A stretch of 64,000 nt of DNA from DASSUW01 sp963789005 (GTDB lineage Bacteria; Actinomycetota; Thermoleophilia; Solirubrobacterales; Solirubrobacteraceae): the NCBI GenBank assembly GCA_963789005.1, contig CAWBIZ010000002.1, forward strand, positions 1-64,000, in the 5' to 3' direction. The position numbers and the translations under genes are program-made. Positions 1 through 7,684 of this stretch are shown piece after piece (positions within the stretch are counted from its first letter, which is position 1; each line of letters opens with the position of its first letter). The notes beneath the pieces were generated by a model, which worked only from the letters and a program-made list of their open reading frames with translations, ran no database searches and was not told the DNA's origin.

Positions 1-775
1 GCACGAGCGAGACGAACGCCTTCTCGTGCCGGTGGCCGTTGTTGCGGTCGTTGATCTCGTGCGTGGAGCCCGCCACCCGCCGCAGCCGCATGATCTGGCT
101 CATCGGCGCGACGCCCTTCGGGCACGCCTCGATGCAGTTGAAGCAGTGCGTGCAGTCGTAGATGCCGTGCGGGTCCTCGGCGAGGTCCTTGAGGCGCTCG
201 CGCTGCTGGCCGTCGCGCGGGTCGCCGACGAAGCGGTAGGCCTTGGCCAGCGCCGCCGGGCCGATGAAGCCGGGATCGACCTCCATCGACAGGCAGTCCG
301 ACACGCAGGCGCCGCACTGGATGCAGGCCATGCTCTGCGTGACGTCGATCATCGACTCCGGCGGGACGACGTACTCGCGCTCCGGCGGGTCGCCCTCGGG
401 CAGCAGCCACGGCGTGACGCGCTGGATCTTCTTCCAGTGCACCGCGTCCATGTCGACGATCAGGTCCTTGAGCACCGGCATGTTGCCCATCGGCTCGACG
501 GTGATCGTGCCGTCGGCGGCGGTCTCGGCCGCCTTGTCCAGGTGGGTGTGACAGGCCAGCGCGGGCTTGCCGTTGATGCGCACGCCGCAGGAGCCGCAGA
601 TCGCCGCCCGGCAGGAGCAGCGGATGCCGATCGTGCCGTCCTCGCGGTCGCGCGCCTGGAGGATGCCGTCGAGCACCGAGCGGTGGCCGTCGAGGTCGAT
701 CGTGAAGTCGTCCCAGTGCGCCGCCTCGCCCGTCTCGGGCGTGTAGCGGCGGATGCGGAGCGTGTAGTCCGGCAT
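1..775 (-). CDS. sdhB: Succinate dehydrogenase iron-sulfur subunit (partial, C-terminus off the left edge)
   Basis: Electron-transfer subunit of succinate dehydrogenase (complex II), passing electrons from the flavoprotein to quinone. The 258 visible residues carry a plant-ferredoxin 2Fe-2S cysteine set (C53, C55, C60, C63, C75), then CIQCGAC near residues 151-157 and CTHCFNC near 208-214 for the 4Fe-4S and 3Fe-4S clusters. The ATG at 775 overlaps the sdhA stop (TGATG), so the two subunits are translationally coupled. The end of the protein lies outside the window. No sdhC/sdhD membrane-anchor gene is seen upstream of sdhA; it could lie beyond the left edge. Confidence 0.95.
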   Translation of the reverse strand, partial: MPDYTLRIRRYTPETGEAAHWDDFTIDLDGHRSVLDGILQARDREDGTIGIRCSCRAAICGSCGVRINGKPALACHTHLDKAAETAADGTITVEPMGNMPVLKDLIVDMDAVHWKKIQRVTPWLLPEGDPPEREYVVPPESMIDVTQSMACIQCGACVSDCLSMEVDPGFIGPAALAKAYRFVGDPRDGQQRERLKDLAEDPHGIYDCTHCFNCIEACPKGVAPMSQIMRLRRVAGSTHEINDRNNGHRHEKAFVSLV

Positions 776-2475
776 CAGTAGGTGCGCTCCTCGGGCTCCC
801 ACTTGGTGATCGTCACGGGCGAGTAGGCCACCTCGGGCTCAGGGCCGCCGTTGCGGGAAAGGGTGATGTGCTTGAGCCACTCGTCGTCGTTGCGCTGCGG
901 GAAGTCGAGCCGGAACTGCGCGCCGCGCGACTCCTTGCGCTCGAGCGCGGCGACGACGATGCACTCCGCGCAGTCGAGCATGTAGCCGAGCTCGATCGCC
1001 CCCAGCACGTCCTGGTTGAAGACGGTTCCCCGGTCGTCGATCGCCGCCGTGGCTGCCTCCTCCTTGAGCCGCTGTATGACCTCGTGCGCCTCGGTCAGGC
1101 CCGCCTGGTCGCGGAACACCGCGCACTTCTCGTTCATCATCTCGCCGAGCTCGTCCTTGATCTCGGAGATCCGGCGGCCGGATTGGATCCCACCCGCCCC
1201 CCGGCGCATGATGTCGTCGATCATCCGCTGCTCGTCGGTCAGCGCGCTGAACGACGGCGAGGGCATCGGCATGCCGAGCGCCCGCTTGGCGGCGTGCTCG
1301 CCGGAGCGGCGGCCGAAGATCAGCGTGTCGAGCAGCGAGTTCGCGCCCAGGCGGTTGCCGCCGTGGACCGACACGCACGCGACCTCGCCGGCCGCGTAGA
1401 GACCCGGGACGTCGGTGGCTCCCCAGACGTCGGTCTTCACGCCGCCCATGATGTAGTGGCAGCCGGGCTTGATGTGGATCGGCTCGCGCGTGATGTCCAC
1501 GCCCGCGAAGTCGCGGCCGATGTTGACGATCTCGCGCAATGCCTCGAGCGTGCGCTTGCGCGGCACCTTGGTGATGTCGAGCGCCACCGTGCCGTCCGGG
1601 AAGCCGCGGCCCTCGTTGATCTCGGTCTGCTCGGAGCGGGAGACGACGTCGCGCGACGCCAGCTCCATCTTGTTGGGCGCGTACTTCTCCATGAAGCGCT
1701 CGCCCTGCGCGTTGTAGAGATGCGCGCCCTCGCCGCGGGCGCCCTCGGTGATCAGGATCCCGTTCCCGGCCAGCGTGGTCGGGTGGTACTGGATCATCTC
1801 CATGTCCATCAGCGGGGCGCCGATGCGGTAGCTCTGGGCGATGCCGTCGCCCGTGCAGATGAGCGCGTTGGTGGTCGGCTTGAAGCACTGGCCGGCGCCG
1901 CCCGAGGCCTGGATGACCGCCTTGGCGGCGAACAGCTCCATCGCGCCGTCGCGGATGTTGCGCGCGACCGCGCCGCAGCACTCGCCGGCGTCGTCCTGGA
2001 GCACGGCGGTGACGAACCACTCCTCGTAGCGGTCGATCTGCTCGTGGTGCTTCATCAGCTGCTCGTAGAGCACGTGCAGCAGCGCCTGGCCGGTGATGTC
2101 GGCCACGTAGTAGGTGCGGGCGGCGGAAGCGCCGCCGAACGCGCGCGTGCCGAGGTGGCCGGTGTCGCTGCGGTGGAAGGTGACGCCCGAGTGCTCGAGC
2201 CACAGCACCTCGTCAGGCGCCTCGCGGCACATGATCTCGATCGCGTCCTGGTCGCCCAGGTAGTCGGAGCCCTTGACCGTGTCGAAGGCGTGCGACTCCC
2301 ACGAGTCATCCGGGTTGAGCGCCGCGTTGATGCCGCCGGCGGCCGCGTTCGAGTGCGAGCGGACCGGGTGGACCTTGGACATGATGGCCACGGTGGCGCC
2401 CTCGCGAGCGGCCGCCAGGGCGGCCCGCTGACCAGCGAGGCCGGCGCCGATGATCAGGACGTCGTGTGCGGGCAT
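775..2475 (-). CDS. sdhA: Succinate dehydrogenase flavoprotein subunit
   Basis: Oxidises succinate to fumarate with covalently bound FAD (TCA cycle, membrane-associated complex II). The 566 residues begin with a dinucleotide-binding GAGLAG near residue 11. The likely flavin-attachment histidine H41 lies in RSHSNAAAGG. HPTTLAGNG and TEGARGEGA belong to the active-site region, and HGGNRLGANSLLD is the conserved C-terminal FAD contact. It is first in the sdhA-sdhB unit and is transcribed leftward from the repeat-rich gap at 2476-2917. Length is normal for the short bacterial SdhA type. Confidence 0.97.
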   Translation of the reverse strand: MPAHDVLIIGAGLAGQRAALAAAREGATVAIMSKVHPVRSHSNAAAGGINAALNPDDSWESHAFDTVKGSDYLGDQDAIEIMCREAPDEVLWLEHSGVTFHRSDTGHLGTRAFGGASAARTYYVADITGQALLHVLYEQLMKHHEQIDRYEEWFVTAVLQDDAGECCGAVARNIRDGAMELFAAKAVIQASGGAGQCFKPTTNALICTGDGIAQSYRIGAPLMDMEMIQYHPTTLAGNGILITEGARGEGAHLYNAQGERFMEKYAPNKMELASRDVVSRSEQTEINEGRGFPDGTVALDITKVPRKRTLEALREIVNIGRDFAGVDITREPIHIKPGCHYIMGGVKTDVWGATDVPGLYAAGEVACVSVHGGNRLGANSLLDTLIFGRRSGEHAAKRALGMPMPSPSFSALTDEQRMIDDIMRRGAGGIQSGRRISEIKDELGEMMNEKCAVFRDQAGLTEAHEVIQRLKEEAATAAIDDRGTVFNQDVLGAIELGYMLDCAECIVVAALERKESRGAQFRLDFPQRNDDEWLKHITLSRNGGPEPEVAYSPVTITKWEPEERTY

Positions 2476-2485
2476 GCGGGATCGG

Positions 2486-2491
2486 ATCCTA
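2486..2491 (-). promoter_or_regulatory. Putative -10 box of sdhAB
   Basis: TAGGAT on the minus strand fits the TANNNT pattern seen at other unit heads in this window. It ends 10 nt before the sdhA ATG, so any 5' leader would be only a few bases. No convincing -35 box was found. Confidence 0.35.
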
Positions 2492-2583
2492 TTAGGGGAG
2501 GGGTACGAAAGGAGTACGGTCCCCGCCGCCCGCAGGTCGAACGTCCGCAGGCCAGGATCAGCCCGTCATGGCACCGGCCCGCG

Positions 2584-2620
2584 GGCGAACGTCAACTGCG
2601 CTGGGTAGGGAGAGCGAGGG
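2584..2620 (+). repeat. Dispersed intergenic box, copy R1
   Basis: Contains GGCGAACGTCAACTGCG followed by CTGGGTAGGG and a GCGAGGG tail. It lacks one G relative to the other copies. Similarity to copy R6 continues about 25 bp further, into a CCGGGTTGGTCGGCC-like stretch. It forms an inverted pair with R2. Confidence 0.7.
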
Positions 2621-2672
2621 AGCCCGCCGGGTTGGTCGGCCCCGGGGCGGGGCGGCGGTTCAAGGCGGGATT

Positions 2673-2712
2673 ACGTGGATATCGATGACGCGCTGTTCGC
2701 CGATATCCACGT
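2673..2712. repeat. Perfect 12-bp inverted repeat with 16-nt loop
   Basis: ACGTGGATATCG at 2673-2684 is exactly complementary to CGATATCCACGT at 2701-2712. It is AT-richer than its surroundings and lies between the R1 and R2 boxes. It could be a protein-binding dyad or an RNA hairpin; no oligo-T run follows it. Confidence 0.75.
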
Positions 2713-2734
2713 TTGTGCTCTAGACGCGCATCAA

Positions 2735-2772
2735 CGTGGCAATCGGCGAAGCGCGCCGCGCCGATTGACACG
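2735..2772. repeat. 14-bp inverted repeat (one mismatch), 10-nt loop
   Basis: CGTGGCAATCGGCG at 2735-2748 pairs with CGCCGATTGACACG at 2759-2772 with one mismatch. Its left arm resembles the left arm of the preceding dyad (ACGTGG...ATCG), so the two dyads may be diverged copies of one motif. Confidence 0.7.
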
Positions 2773-2871
2773 CAACCCCGGCTTGACGGGGAGAAAGGTG
2801 CTATCCGGGTGCTTGGAGACACGCCGAGATACACGAAACTCCTCTTCCTCGCGCCGCGGACGGCTCCCCAA

Positions 2872-2901
2872 CCTCCCTACCCAGCGCCGTTGACGTTCGC
2901 C
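2872..2901 (-). repeat. Dispersed intergenic box, copy R2 (inverted)
   Basis: On the plus strand it reads CTCCCTACCCAGCGCCGTTG and continues into ACGTTCGCC, the reverse complement of the family core. It lies just downstream of the site-2 protease stop. Confidence 0.7.
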
Positions 2902-2917
2902 GGCGGCGCCCCCGCCG

Positions 2918-4078
2918 CTACGCGGTCGAGAGCCGGGTGCGGAGGGCCCGGGTGACCTGCTCGGTCGTCACGACGCCGCGCAGGCGGCCGTCGGCGTCGA
3001 CCGCCATCAGCGCGCCGAGGCGGCGCAGCGGCTCCGAGCCGAGCAGCGCCTCGAGCGGCTCGTCGTCGCGCACGCGGTCGTCGGAGCCCGACGCCACCTC
3101 GCGTACCGGCATCGACCCGCCTTCGGCGCCGGCGGCGTGCTCGACCGCGGCGCGGTGGGCCAGCCCGGTGTAGCGCCCGTCGGTCTCCACGACCGCGAAC
3201 CACGGCCAGCCCTGGTAGCGCAGGAAGTACTCCTCCCAGGCCTGCGCGGCCGGCAGGTCGGCGGGGATGGCCACGGGATCCGCGTCCATGATGTCGGCCA
3301 CCGTGACGCCCTCGAGCCGGTCGGTGAACTCGGTCTGGGCGATCGCCGCGCGCGCCGACGAGCCGAGCAGGTAGCCGAGCACGATCGCCCACAGCCCGTT
3401 GACCGTCTCGCTGCGGCCGAACAGCTGCCACAGCCCGTAGCCGATCAGCAGGGCGGCGAAGGCCTGGCCGAGCGTGGCCGAGATGCGGGTCGCCCGCCCG
3501 CGGTCGTGGGTCACCTTCCAGGCGGCGGCGCGGGCGATCCGGCCGCCGTCGAGCGGGAACGCCGGGATCAGGTTGAAGACGAGCAGCAGCACGTTCATGG
3601 AGACGAGGAAGCTCAGCCACAGCTCGATCGCCGTCGCGGGGGCGGCGCTGTCGAGCTGCGCGGAATCGGTGAACGCGCCCCAGCCCAGCAGCGCGACGCT
3701 GAGGGCGCCGACCACGATCACGATCCCGAGCGTGACCAGCGGCCCCGCGATCGCGACGCGGAACTCCTGGCCGGGCGAGCGCGTGTCGCTGCTCATCTTC
3801 ATCACGCCGCCGAAGAAGAAGAGGTCGATGCCGCTGACCGCGATCCCCTCGCGGCGGGCGGCGACGGCGTGGCCGAGCTCGTGCAGCAGGATCGACCCGA
3901 AGAAGCCCAGCGCGGCGCCCACCGAGCACGCGAACGCGGCCGTCGGGTCGTCCAGCACCCGGTCGAAGGCCCGGTTGAGGTAGAAGATGAACAGGAAGAG
4001 GACGAGGAACCACGACGCATTCACACCCACGCGAATGCCGAAGATGGTCGCCAGCCTGAGGGAGCTGCCTCCGAGCAA
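2918..4078 (-). CDS. Site-2 protease family (M50) zinc metalloprotease with CBS-like C-terminus
   Basis: Polytopic membrane protease that cuts substrates within the membrane; family members process anti-sigma factors and signalling proteins. Zinc-site HELGH lies near residues 66-70 and the second motif, LDGGR, near 176-180. Several hydrophobic segments occur in the first 230 residues. The last 130 residues look like a CBS-type regulatory pair (VADIMDADPVAI; ALMAVDADGRLRGVVT). The 386-aa frame begins with TTG at 4078, only 30 bp from the divergent icd start, so the start is less certain than the family call. Its substrate is unknown. Confidence 0.9.
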   Translation of the reverse strand: MLGGSSLRLATIFGIRVGVNASWFLVLFLFIFYLNRAFDRVLDDPTAAFACSVGAALGFFGSILLHELGHAVAARREGIAVSGIDLFFFGGVMKMSSDTRSPGQEFRVAIAGPLVTLGIVIVVGALSVALLGWGAFTDSAQLDSAAPATAIELWLSFLVSMNVLLLVFNLIPAFPLDGGRIARAAAWKVTHDRGRATRISATLGQAFAALLIGYGLWQLFGRSETVNGLWAIVLGYLLGSSARAAIAQTEFTDRLEGVTVADIMDADPVAIPADLPAAQAWEEYFLRYQGWPWFAVVETDGRYTGLAHRAAVEHAAGAEGGSMPVREVASGSDDRVRDDEPLEALLGSEPLRRLGALMAVDADGRLRGVVTTEQVTRALRTRLSTA

Positions 4079-4096
4079 GGGACGTCAATGGTGGCA

Positions 4097-4102
4097 TAGC
4101 CT
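4097..4102 (+). promoter_or_regulatory. -10 box of icd-mdh (leaderless type)
   Basis: TAGCCT fits TANNNT and ends 6 nt before the icd ATG. Transcription would start at or next to the start codon, giving a leaderless icd-mdh mRNA. Confidence 0.65.
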
Positions 4103-4108
4103 CCCGGC

Positions 4109-5191
4109 ATGGCTCATGACGTGACATTCATCCCCGGTGACGGGACCGGGCCGGAGCTCGCGGAGGCGACGCGCCGGGTGCTGGAGGCGACCGGCGTCGA
4201 GTTCGAGTGGGACGAGCACCCGGCCGGCGAGGACGTGTACCACGACGAGGGAACCCCGTTCCCCGACCGCACGCTGGAGTCGATCCGGCGCACCAAGGTC
4301 GGCATCAAGGGGCCGACCACGACGCCCGTGGGCTCCGGCTTCCGCTCGGTCAACGTGCTCCTGCGCAAGGAGCTCGACCTCTACGCCTGCATCCGGCCGT
4401 GCAAGGCCTACAAGGGCGTGCGCACGCGGTTCCCCGAGACCGACATCGTGATCGTGCGCGAGAACACCGAGGACCTGTACGCGGGGATCGAGTTCGAGAA
4501 GGACACCGAGGACGCCGAGAAGCTGCGCTCGTTCCTGGCGGACCTCGACGGGTCGTCGATCCGCGAGCACTCGGGCATCTCGATCAAGCCGATCTCGGTC
4601 TTCGGCTCGGAGCGGATCGTGCGCGCGGCGTTCGACTACGCGCGCGAGAACGGGCGCCGCAAGGTGACCGCCGCGCACAAGGCGAACATCATGAAGTTCT
4701 CCGACGGGCTCTACCTCGAGGTGGCTCGCAAGGTCGCGGAGGACTACTCGGACATCGAGTTCGAGGACCGGATCATCGACAACCTGTGCAATCAGCTCGT
4801 GTCGCGCCCGGAGGAGTACGACGTGATCGTGCTCCCCAACCTCTACGGCGACATCGTGTCCGACCTCGGGGCTGGGATGATCGGCGGGCTCGGCCTCGCG
4901 CCCGGAGGCAACCTCGGCACCGAGGCGGCGATGTTCGAGGCCACCCACGGTTCCGCTCCGAAGTACAAAGGCCAGAATCGGGTGAATCCCACGGCGCTGA
5001 TGCTCTCCGGGGTGCTGATGCTCCGCCACCTGGACGAGCGCGAGGCGGGCGACCGGCTCGAGAACGCGATCGCGGCGGTGATCGAGCGGGGGGAGAAGGT
5101 CACCTATGACCTCAAGCCGACGCGCGACGATCCGTCCGCGGTCGGAACGTCACAGTTCGCCGACGCGGTGATCGAGGAGATGAACAGATGA
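4109..5191 (+). CDS. icd: Isocitrate dehydrogenase (isopropylmalate dehydrogenase-like fold)
   Basis: Oxidatively decarboxylates isocitrate to 2-oxoglutarate in the TCA cycle. This is the short (360 aa) homodimeric type. GDGTGPE is near residue 10. The isocitrate-binding segment FRSVNVLLRKEL replaces the isopropylmalate-type loop. RENTEDLYAG, KANIMKFSDG and NLYGDIVSDLGAG follow in the usual order, with ATHGSAPKYKG in the cofactor region. The short length suggests NAD use, but cofactor choice was not proved. It overlaps mdh by ATGA. Confidence 0.9.
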   Translation: MAHDVTFIPGDGTGPELAEATRRVLEATGVEFEWDEHPAGEDVYHDEGTPFPDRTLESIRRTKVGIKGPTTTPVGSGFRSVNVLLRKELDLYACIRPCKAYKGVRTRFPETDIVIVRENTEDLYAGIEFEKDTEDAEKLRSFLADLDGSSIREHSGISIKPISVFGSERIVRAAFDYARENGRRKVTAAHKANIMKFSDGLYLEVARKVAEDYSDIEFEDRIIDNLCNQLVSRPEEYDVIVLPNLYGDIVSDLGAGMIGGLGLAPGGNLGTEAAMFEATHGSAPKYKGQNRVNPTALMLSGVLMLRHLDEREAGDRLENAIAAVIERGEKVTYDLKPTRDDPSAVGTSQFADAVIEEMNR

Positions 5192-6177
5192 GTTCACCAG
5201 TCAGTGTGACTGTGACCGGTGCCGCCGGGCAGATTGGCTACGCACTGCTTTTCCGGATCGCGTCAGGCCAGCTGCTCGGTCCCGACGTGCCGGTCGCGCT
5301 GCGCCTGCTCGAGATCCCCGACGCGGTGAAGGCCGCGGAGGGGACCGCGCTCGAGCTGTTCGACGGCGCGTTCCCGCTGCTGGCCGGCGTGGACGTGACC
5401 GACGACGCGGCGGTCGCCTTCGACGGGTGCTCGGTCGCGCTGCTGGTCGGCGCCCGGCCACGCACGAAGGGCATGGAGCGGGCCGACCTGCTCGAGGCCA
5501 ACGGCGCGATCTTCAAGCCGCAGGGCGAGGCGATCGCCGCGCACGCGGCGAGCGACGTCAAGGTGCTCGTGGTCGGCAACCCCGCCAACACCAACGCGCT
5601 GATCGCGATGAGCAACGCCGACGGCGTGCCGCCCGAGCGCTTCACGGCGATGACGCGGCTCGACCACAACCGGGCGGTCGCCCAGCTCGCCGACCGCACG
5701 GGCGCGGCGGTGTCTGAGATCTCGCATATGGCGGTGTGGGGCAACCACTCGCCGACGATGTACCCCGACCTGTTCAACGCGAAGGTGCGGGGTGAGCGGG
5801 CCTGGGACGCGGTCGGCGACGAGGCCTGGGTGGCCGACGAATACATCCCGCGGGTGGGCAAGCGCGGCGCGGAGATCATCGAGGCGCGCGGCGCCTCCTC
5901 GGCGGCGTCGGCGGCCAGCGCCGCGATCGACCACGTCCACGACTGGGTGAACGGCACGCCCGACGGCGACTGGGTGTCGATGGCGGTCCCCTCGCCCGGC
6001 GCCTACGGCGTCGCGGAGGGGATCATCTCCTCGTTCCCCGTCCGCACGTCGAACGGGGAGTGGGAGATCGTCGAGGGCCTCGACGTGCCCCCGTTCTCAC
6101 AGGAGCGGATCGACAAGACCGTGGAGGAACTGCTGGGCGAACGCGAAGCTGTTAGGGGGCTCGGACTCGTCGATTAA
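5188..6177 (+). CDS. mdh: Malate dehydrogenase
   Basis: Interconverts malate and oxaloacetate with NAD in the cytoplasm. The 329-aa protein has the Rossmann motif TGAAGQIG near residue 10, substrate-binding arginines in ARPRTKGMER and TRLDHNRA, NPANTNA, and the catalytic histidine in WGNHSPTMYPD. Its length fits the approximately 330-aa MDH group. The ATG sits in the icd stop (ATGA), so the two successive TCA enzymes are coupled. A stem-loop follows before the convergent next gene. Confidence 0.96.
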   Translation: MSSPVSVTVTGAAGQIGYALLFRIASGQLLGPDVPVALRLLEIPDAVKAAEGTALELFDGAFPLLAGVDVTDDAAVAFDGCSVALLVGARPRTKGMERADLLEANGAIFKPQGEAIAAHAASDVKVLVVGNPANTNALIAMSNADGVPPERFTAMTRLDHNRAVAQLADRTGAAVSEISHMAVWGNHSPTMYPDLFNAKVRGERAWDAVGDEAWVADEYIPRVGKRGAEIIEARGASSAASAASAAIDHVHDWVNGTPDGDWVSMAVPSPGAYGVAEGIISSFPVRTSNGEWEIVEGLDVPPFSQERIDKTVEELLGEREAVRGLGLVD

Positions 6178-6195
6178 GGGTTTCGCCCATCGCCC

Positions 6196-6240
6196 GTCGG
6201 TCGGCACCGCCGCTCGCCTGGCGGGTCAAACCCGACCGAC
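6196..6240. terminator. Candidate bidirectional terminator between convergent genes
   Basis: GTCGGTCGG at 6196-6204 pairs perfectly with CCGACCGAC at 6232-6240 around a GC-rich loop. It lies between the mdh stop and the end of the convergent DNA-binding gene. No U tract follows, so it is an intrinsic-terminator candidate only. Confidence 0.4.
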
Positions 6241-6255
6241 AGTCGCTGTGCGACG

Positions 6256-6663
6256 TTACCCTCGCAGATGCCAGCCGCGCCCAGACTTCGTCACTTTCCC
6301 GTCCTCGGCGAGCCCGGGCATCACCCGGTAGAGGTAGTTCTGCTTGATCCCCATGGCCTCGGCCAGCTCGGGGATCGTGATGCCGGGGCGCTCGCCCACG
6401 AGTGACAGTGCCTGCGCGGCACGGGTGCCCGAGCCGCGCGGGCGCCCGCGGCGGCCGTTGGACGACGCTCGGGTGGAACGCCGGCGACGGGGGGTCGCGG
6501 TAGTGGTCGCGGCGGCCGGCTTGCCCTCCACACCTGACAGTGCGCGCTCTGCCGCTTCCAAACGGTGAAACTCGTCCACCAGCGGACGCAGCTCCTTCAG
6601 CCGCGTCTGGATCTCCTTGCGCTTCTCGTCGAGAAAGTCTGCCACTGGCTCCCTTTCGCTCAC
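6256..6663 (-). CDS. AT-hook plus winged-helix DNA-binding protein
   Basis: Unnamed 135-aa protein, probably a nucleoid-associated or regulatory DNA-binding factor. Residues 10-45 form a charged, probably coiled helix. Residues 58-70 are basic. RRGRPRGSG at 71-79 matches an AT-hook core (GRPRG). Residues 82-135 look like a winged helix-turn-helix (ITIPELAEAMGIKQNYLYRVMPGL). The frame begins with GTG at 6663; a second GTG at 6645 follows a purine-rich AAAGGGAG and is an alternative start. Function beyond DNA binding is inference. Confidence 0.75.
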   Translation of the reverse strand: MSEREPVADFLDEKRKEIQTRLKELRPLVDEFHRLEAAERALSGVEGKPAAATTTATPRRRRSTRASSNGRRGRPRGSGTRAAQALSLVGERPGITIPELAEAMGIKQNYLYRVMPGLAEDGKVTKSGRGWHLRG

Positions 6664-6735
6664 AGTAACGGTGAGAACCTACAGGTGAGCGGGCGATGCC
6701 GCTGAGCGGAGGAGTGCAAGAATACGGGGAGGGGG

Positions 6736-6741
6736 TATACT
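6736..6741 (+). promoter_or_regulatory. -10 box, leaderless type
   Basis: TATACT, almost the full consensus, ends 7 nt before the ATG at 6749. No Shine-Dalgarno sequence lies between them. Confidence 0.7.
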
Positions 6742-6748
6742 GGGCGGC

Positions 6749-7198
6749 ATGGCTTCCCAGTCCCTCAACCGCCTTGCGTTCAGCGCCACCGTCCACTGCC
6801 TCACGGGTTGCGCCATCGGCGAGGTCCTCGGCGTGGTCATCGGCACCGCGCTCGGCTGGTCCGACGCCGCCACGATCGCCCTCGCGATCGCCCTCGCGTT
6901 CCTCTTCGGCTACTCGTTCACCAGCTGGCCGCTGCTGCGCTCGGGGATGGCGCTCGCCGCCGTGATCCCGATCGCGCTGGCATCCGACACGCTCTCGATC
7001 GCGACGATGGAGATCGTCGACAACGCGATCCTGCTGCTGATCCCGGGCGCGATGGAGGCGGGCGTCGACGACGTCGGCTTCTGGGCCAGCCTCGCCGTCG
7101 CGCTCCTGATCGCCGGCATGGCGGCCTACCCGGTCAACCGCTGGCTGCTCGCGCGTGGCAAGGGCCACGCGGTCGTCCACCAGCACCACGCGCACTGA
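6749..7198 (+). CDS. DUF4396-like multi-pass membrane protein
   Basis: Integral membrane protein of 149 aa with about four hydrophobic segments (around residues 20-35, 40-60, 65-90 and 108-130). A histidine-rich tail, VVHQHHAH, could bind metal. The pattern HCLTGCAIGEVLGVVIG at the N-terminus followed by SDTLSIATMEIVDN resembles DUF4396 proteins, whose function is not established. The start is fixed by the TATACT box 7 nt upstream. It converges with the SRPBCC gene after a 33-bp gap. Confidence 0.75.
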   Translation: MASQSLNRLAFSATVHCLTGCAIGEVLGVVIGTALGWSDAATIALAIALAFLFGYSFTSWPLLRSGMALAAVIPIALASDTLSIATMEIVDNAILLLIPGAMEAGVDDVGFWASLAVALLIAGMAAYPVNRWLLARGKGHAVVHQHHAH

Positions 7199-7231
7199 GG
7201 AGATCGCTCGGGGGGCCGCGCCCAACGAGTG

Positions 7232-7684
7232 CTAGCCGCGGCCGTTCTCGATCAGCGCCTTCAGGCGCTCGAGCGAGTGGTGGGCCTCGCGGTCGGGCAC
7301 GCCGCCGACGAGCACCCGGCTGGCGGCCGCGCCGAGGAAGCCCCCGGGCGCCTTGAACTCGTTCTCGTAGTCGAAGCGCGTGCCGCCGCCGTTCTCGCTC
7401 AGCATGAAGCTCGTGCGGGCGTAGGAGTGCGCCGGCCCGCGCCCCTCCCAGGTGGCGCGGTCCGGGCGGTCGGCCTCCGTCAGCGTCCAGCGCACCTTGA
7501 AGTTGGCGCCGCGGATGCAGAGCGTCTGCACCATCTCGTATCCCTCGCGCGGCGTGCCGTCGTCGTGGCGGTTCACGCGCCGGTGGATCGTCACCCACTC
7601 GTCGAGGTGCGCGGGGTCGAGCATCAGGTCGTAGACCTGCTCGCGCGGAGCGTCGATGTCGATCGACGCCGTCACCAGCGTCAC
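7232..7684 (-). CDS. SRPBCC (START-like) family protein
   Basis: Small ligand-binding helix-grip protein of the polyketide cyclase/START superfamily, 150 aa. IDIDAPREQVYDLMLDPAHLDEW at the N-terminus is the usual opening strand and helix, and the protein ends in a long amphipathic helix (SLERLKALIENG). The ligand is not predictable from sequence. The GTG at 7684 overlaps the stop of the upstream NAD-binding protein gene (GTGA), so the pair is coupled. An in-frame extension to 7714 is possible but would overlap the upstream gene further. Confidence 0.85.
   Translation of the reverse strand: MTLVTASIDIDAPREQVYDLMLDPAHLDEWVTIHRRVNRHDDGTPREGYEMVQTLCIRGANFKVRWTLTEADRPDRATWEGRGPAHSYARTSFMLSENGGGTRFDYENEFKAPGGFLGAAASRVLVGGVPDREAHHSLERLKALIENGRG

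Larger units (their letters stand above)
2476..2917. other. 442-bp non-coding gap rich in inverted repeats
   Basis: The gap separates the end of the site-2 protease gene from the start of sdhA. No plausible gene was seen. It holds a copy of the dispersed 37-bp box at each end in opposite orientation (2584-2620 and 2872-2901). Between them are two tandem dyads (2673-2712 and 2735-2772). The arrangement resembles a small non-autonomous mobile element, but no transposase or target duplication was identified. Confidence 0.6.

Noticed and set aside
2675..2893. Possible 72-codon gene in the sdhA/site-2 protease gap
   Set aside because: It consists almost entirely of the inverted repeats, has no ribosome site and no protein-like composition.
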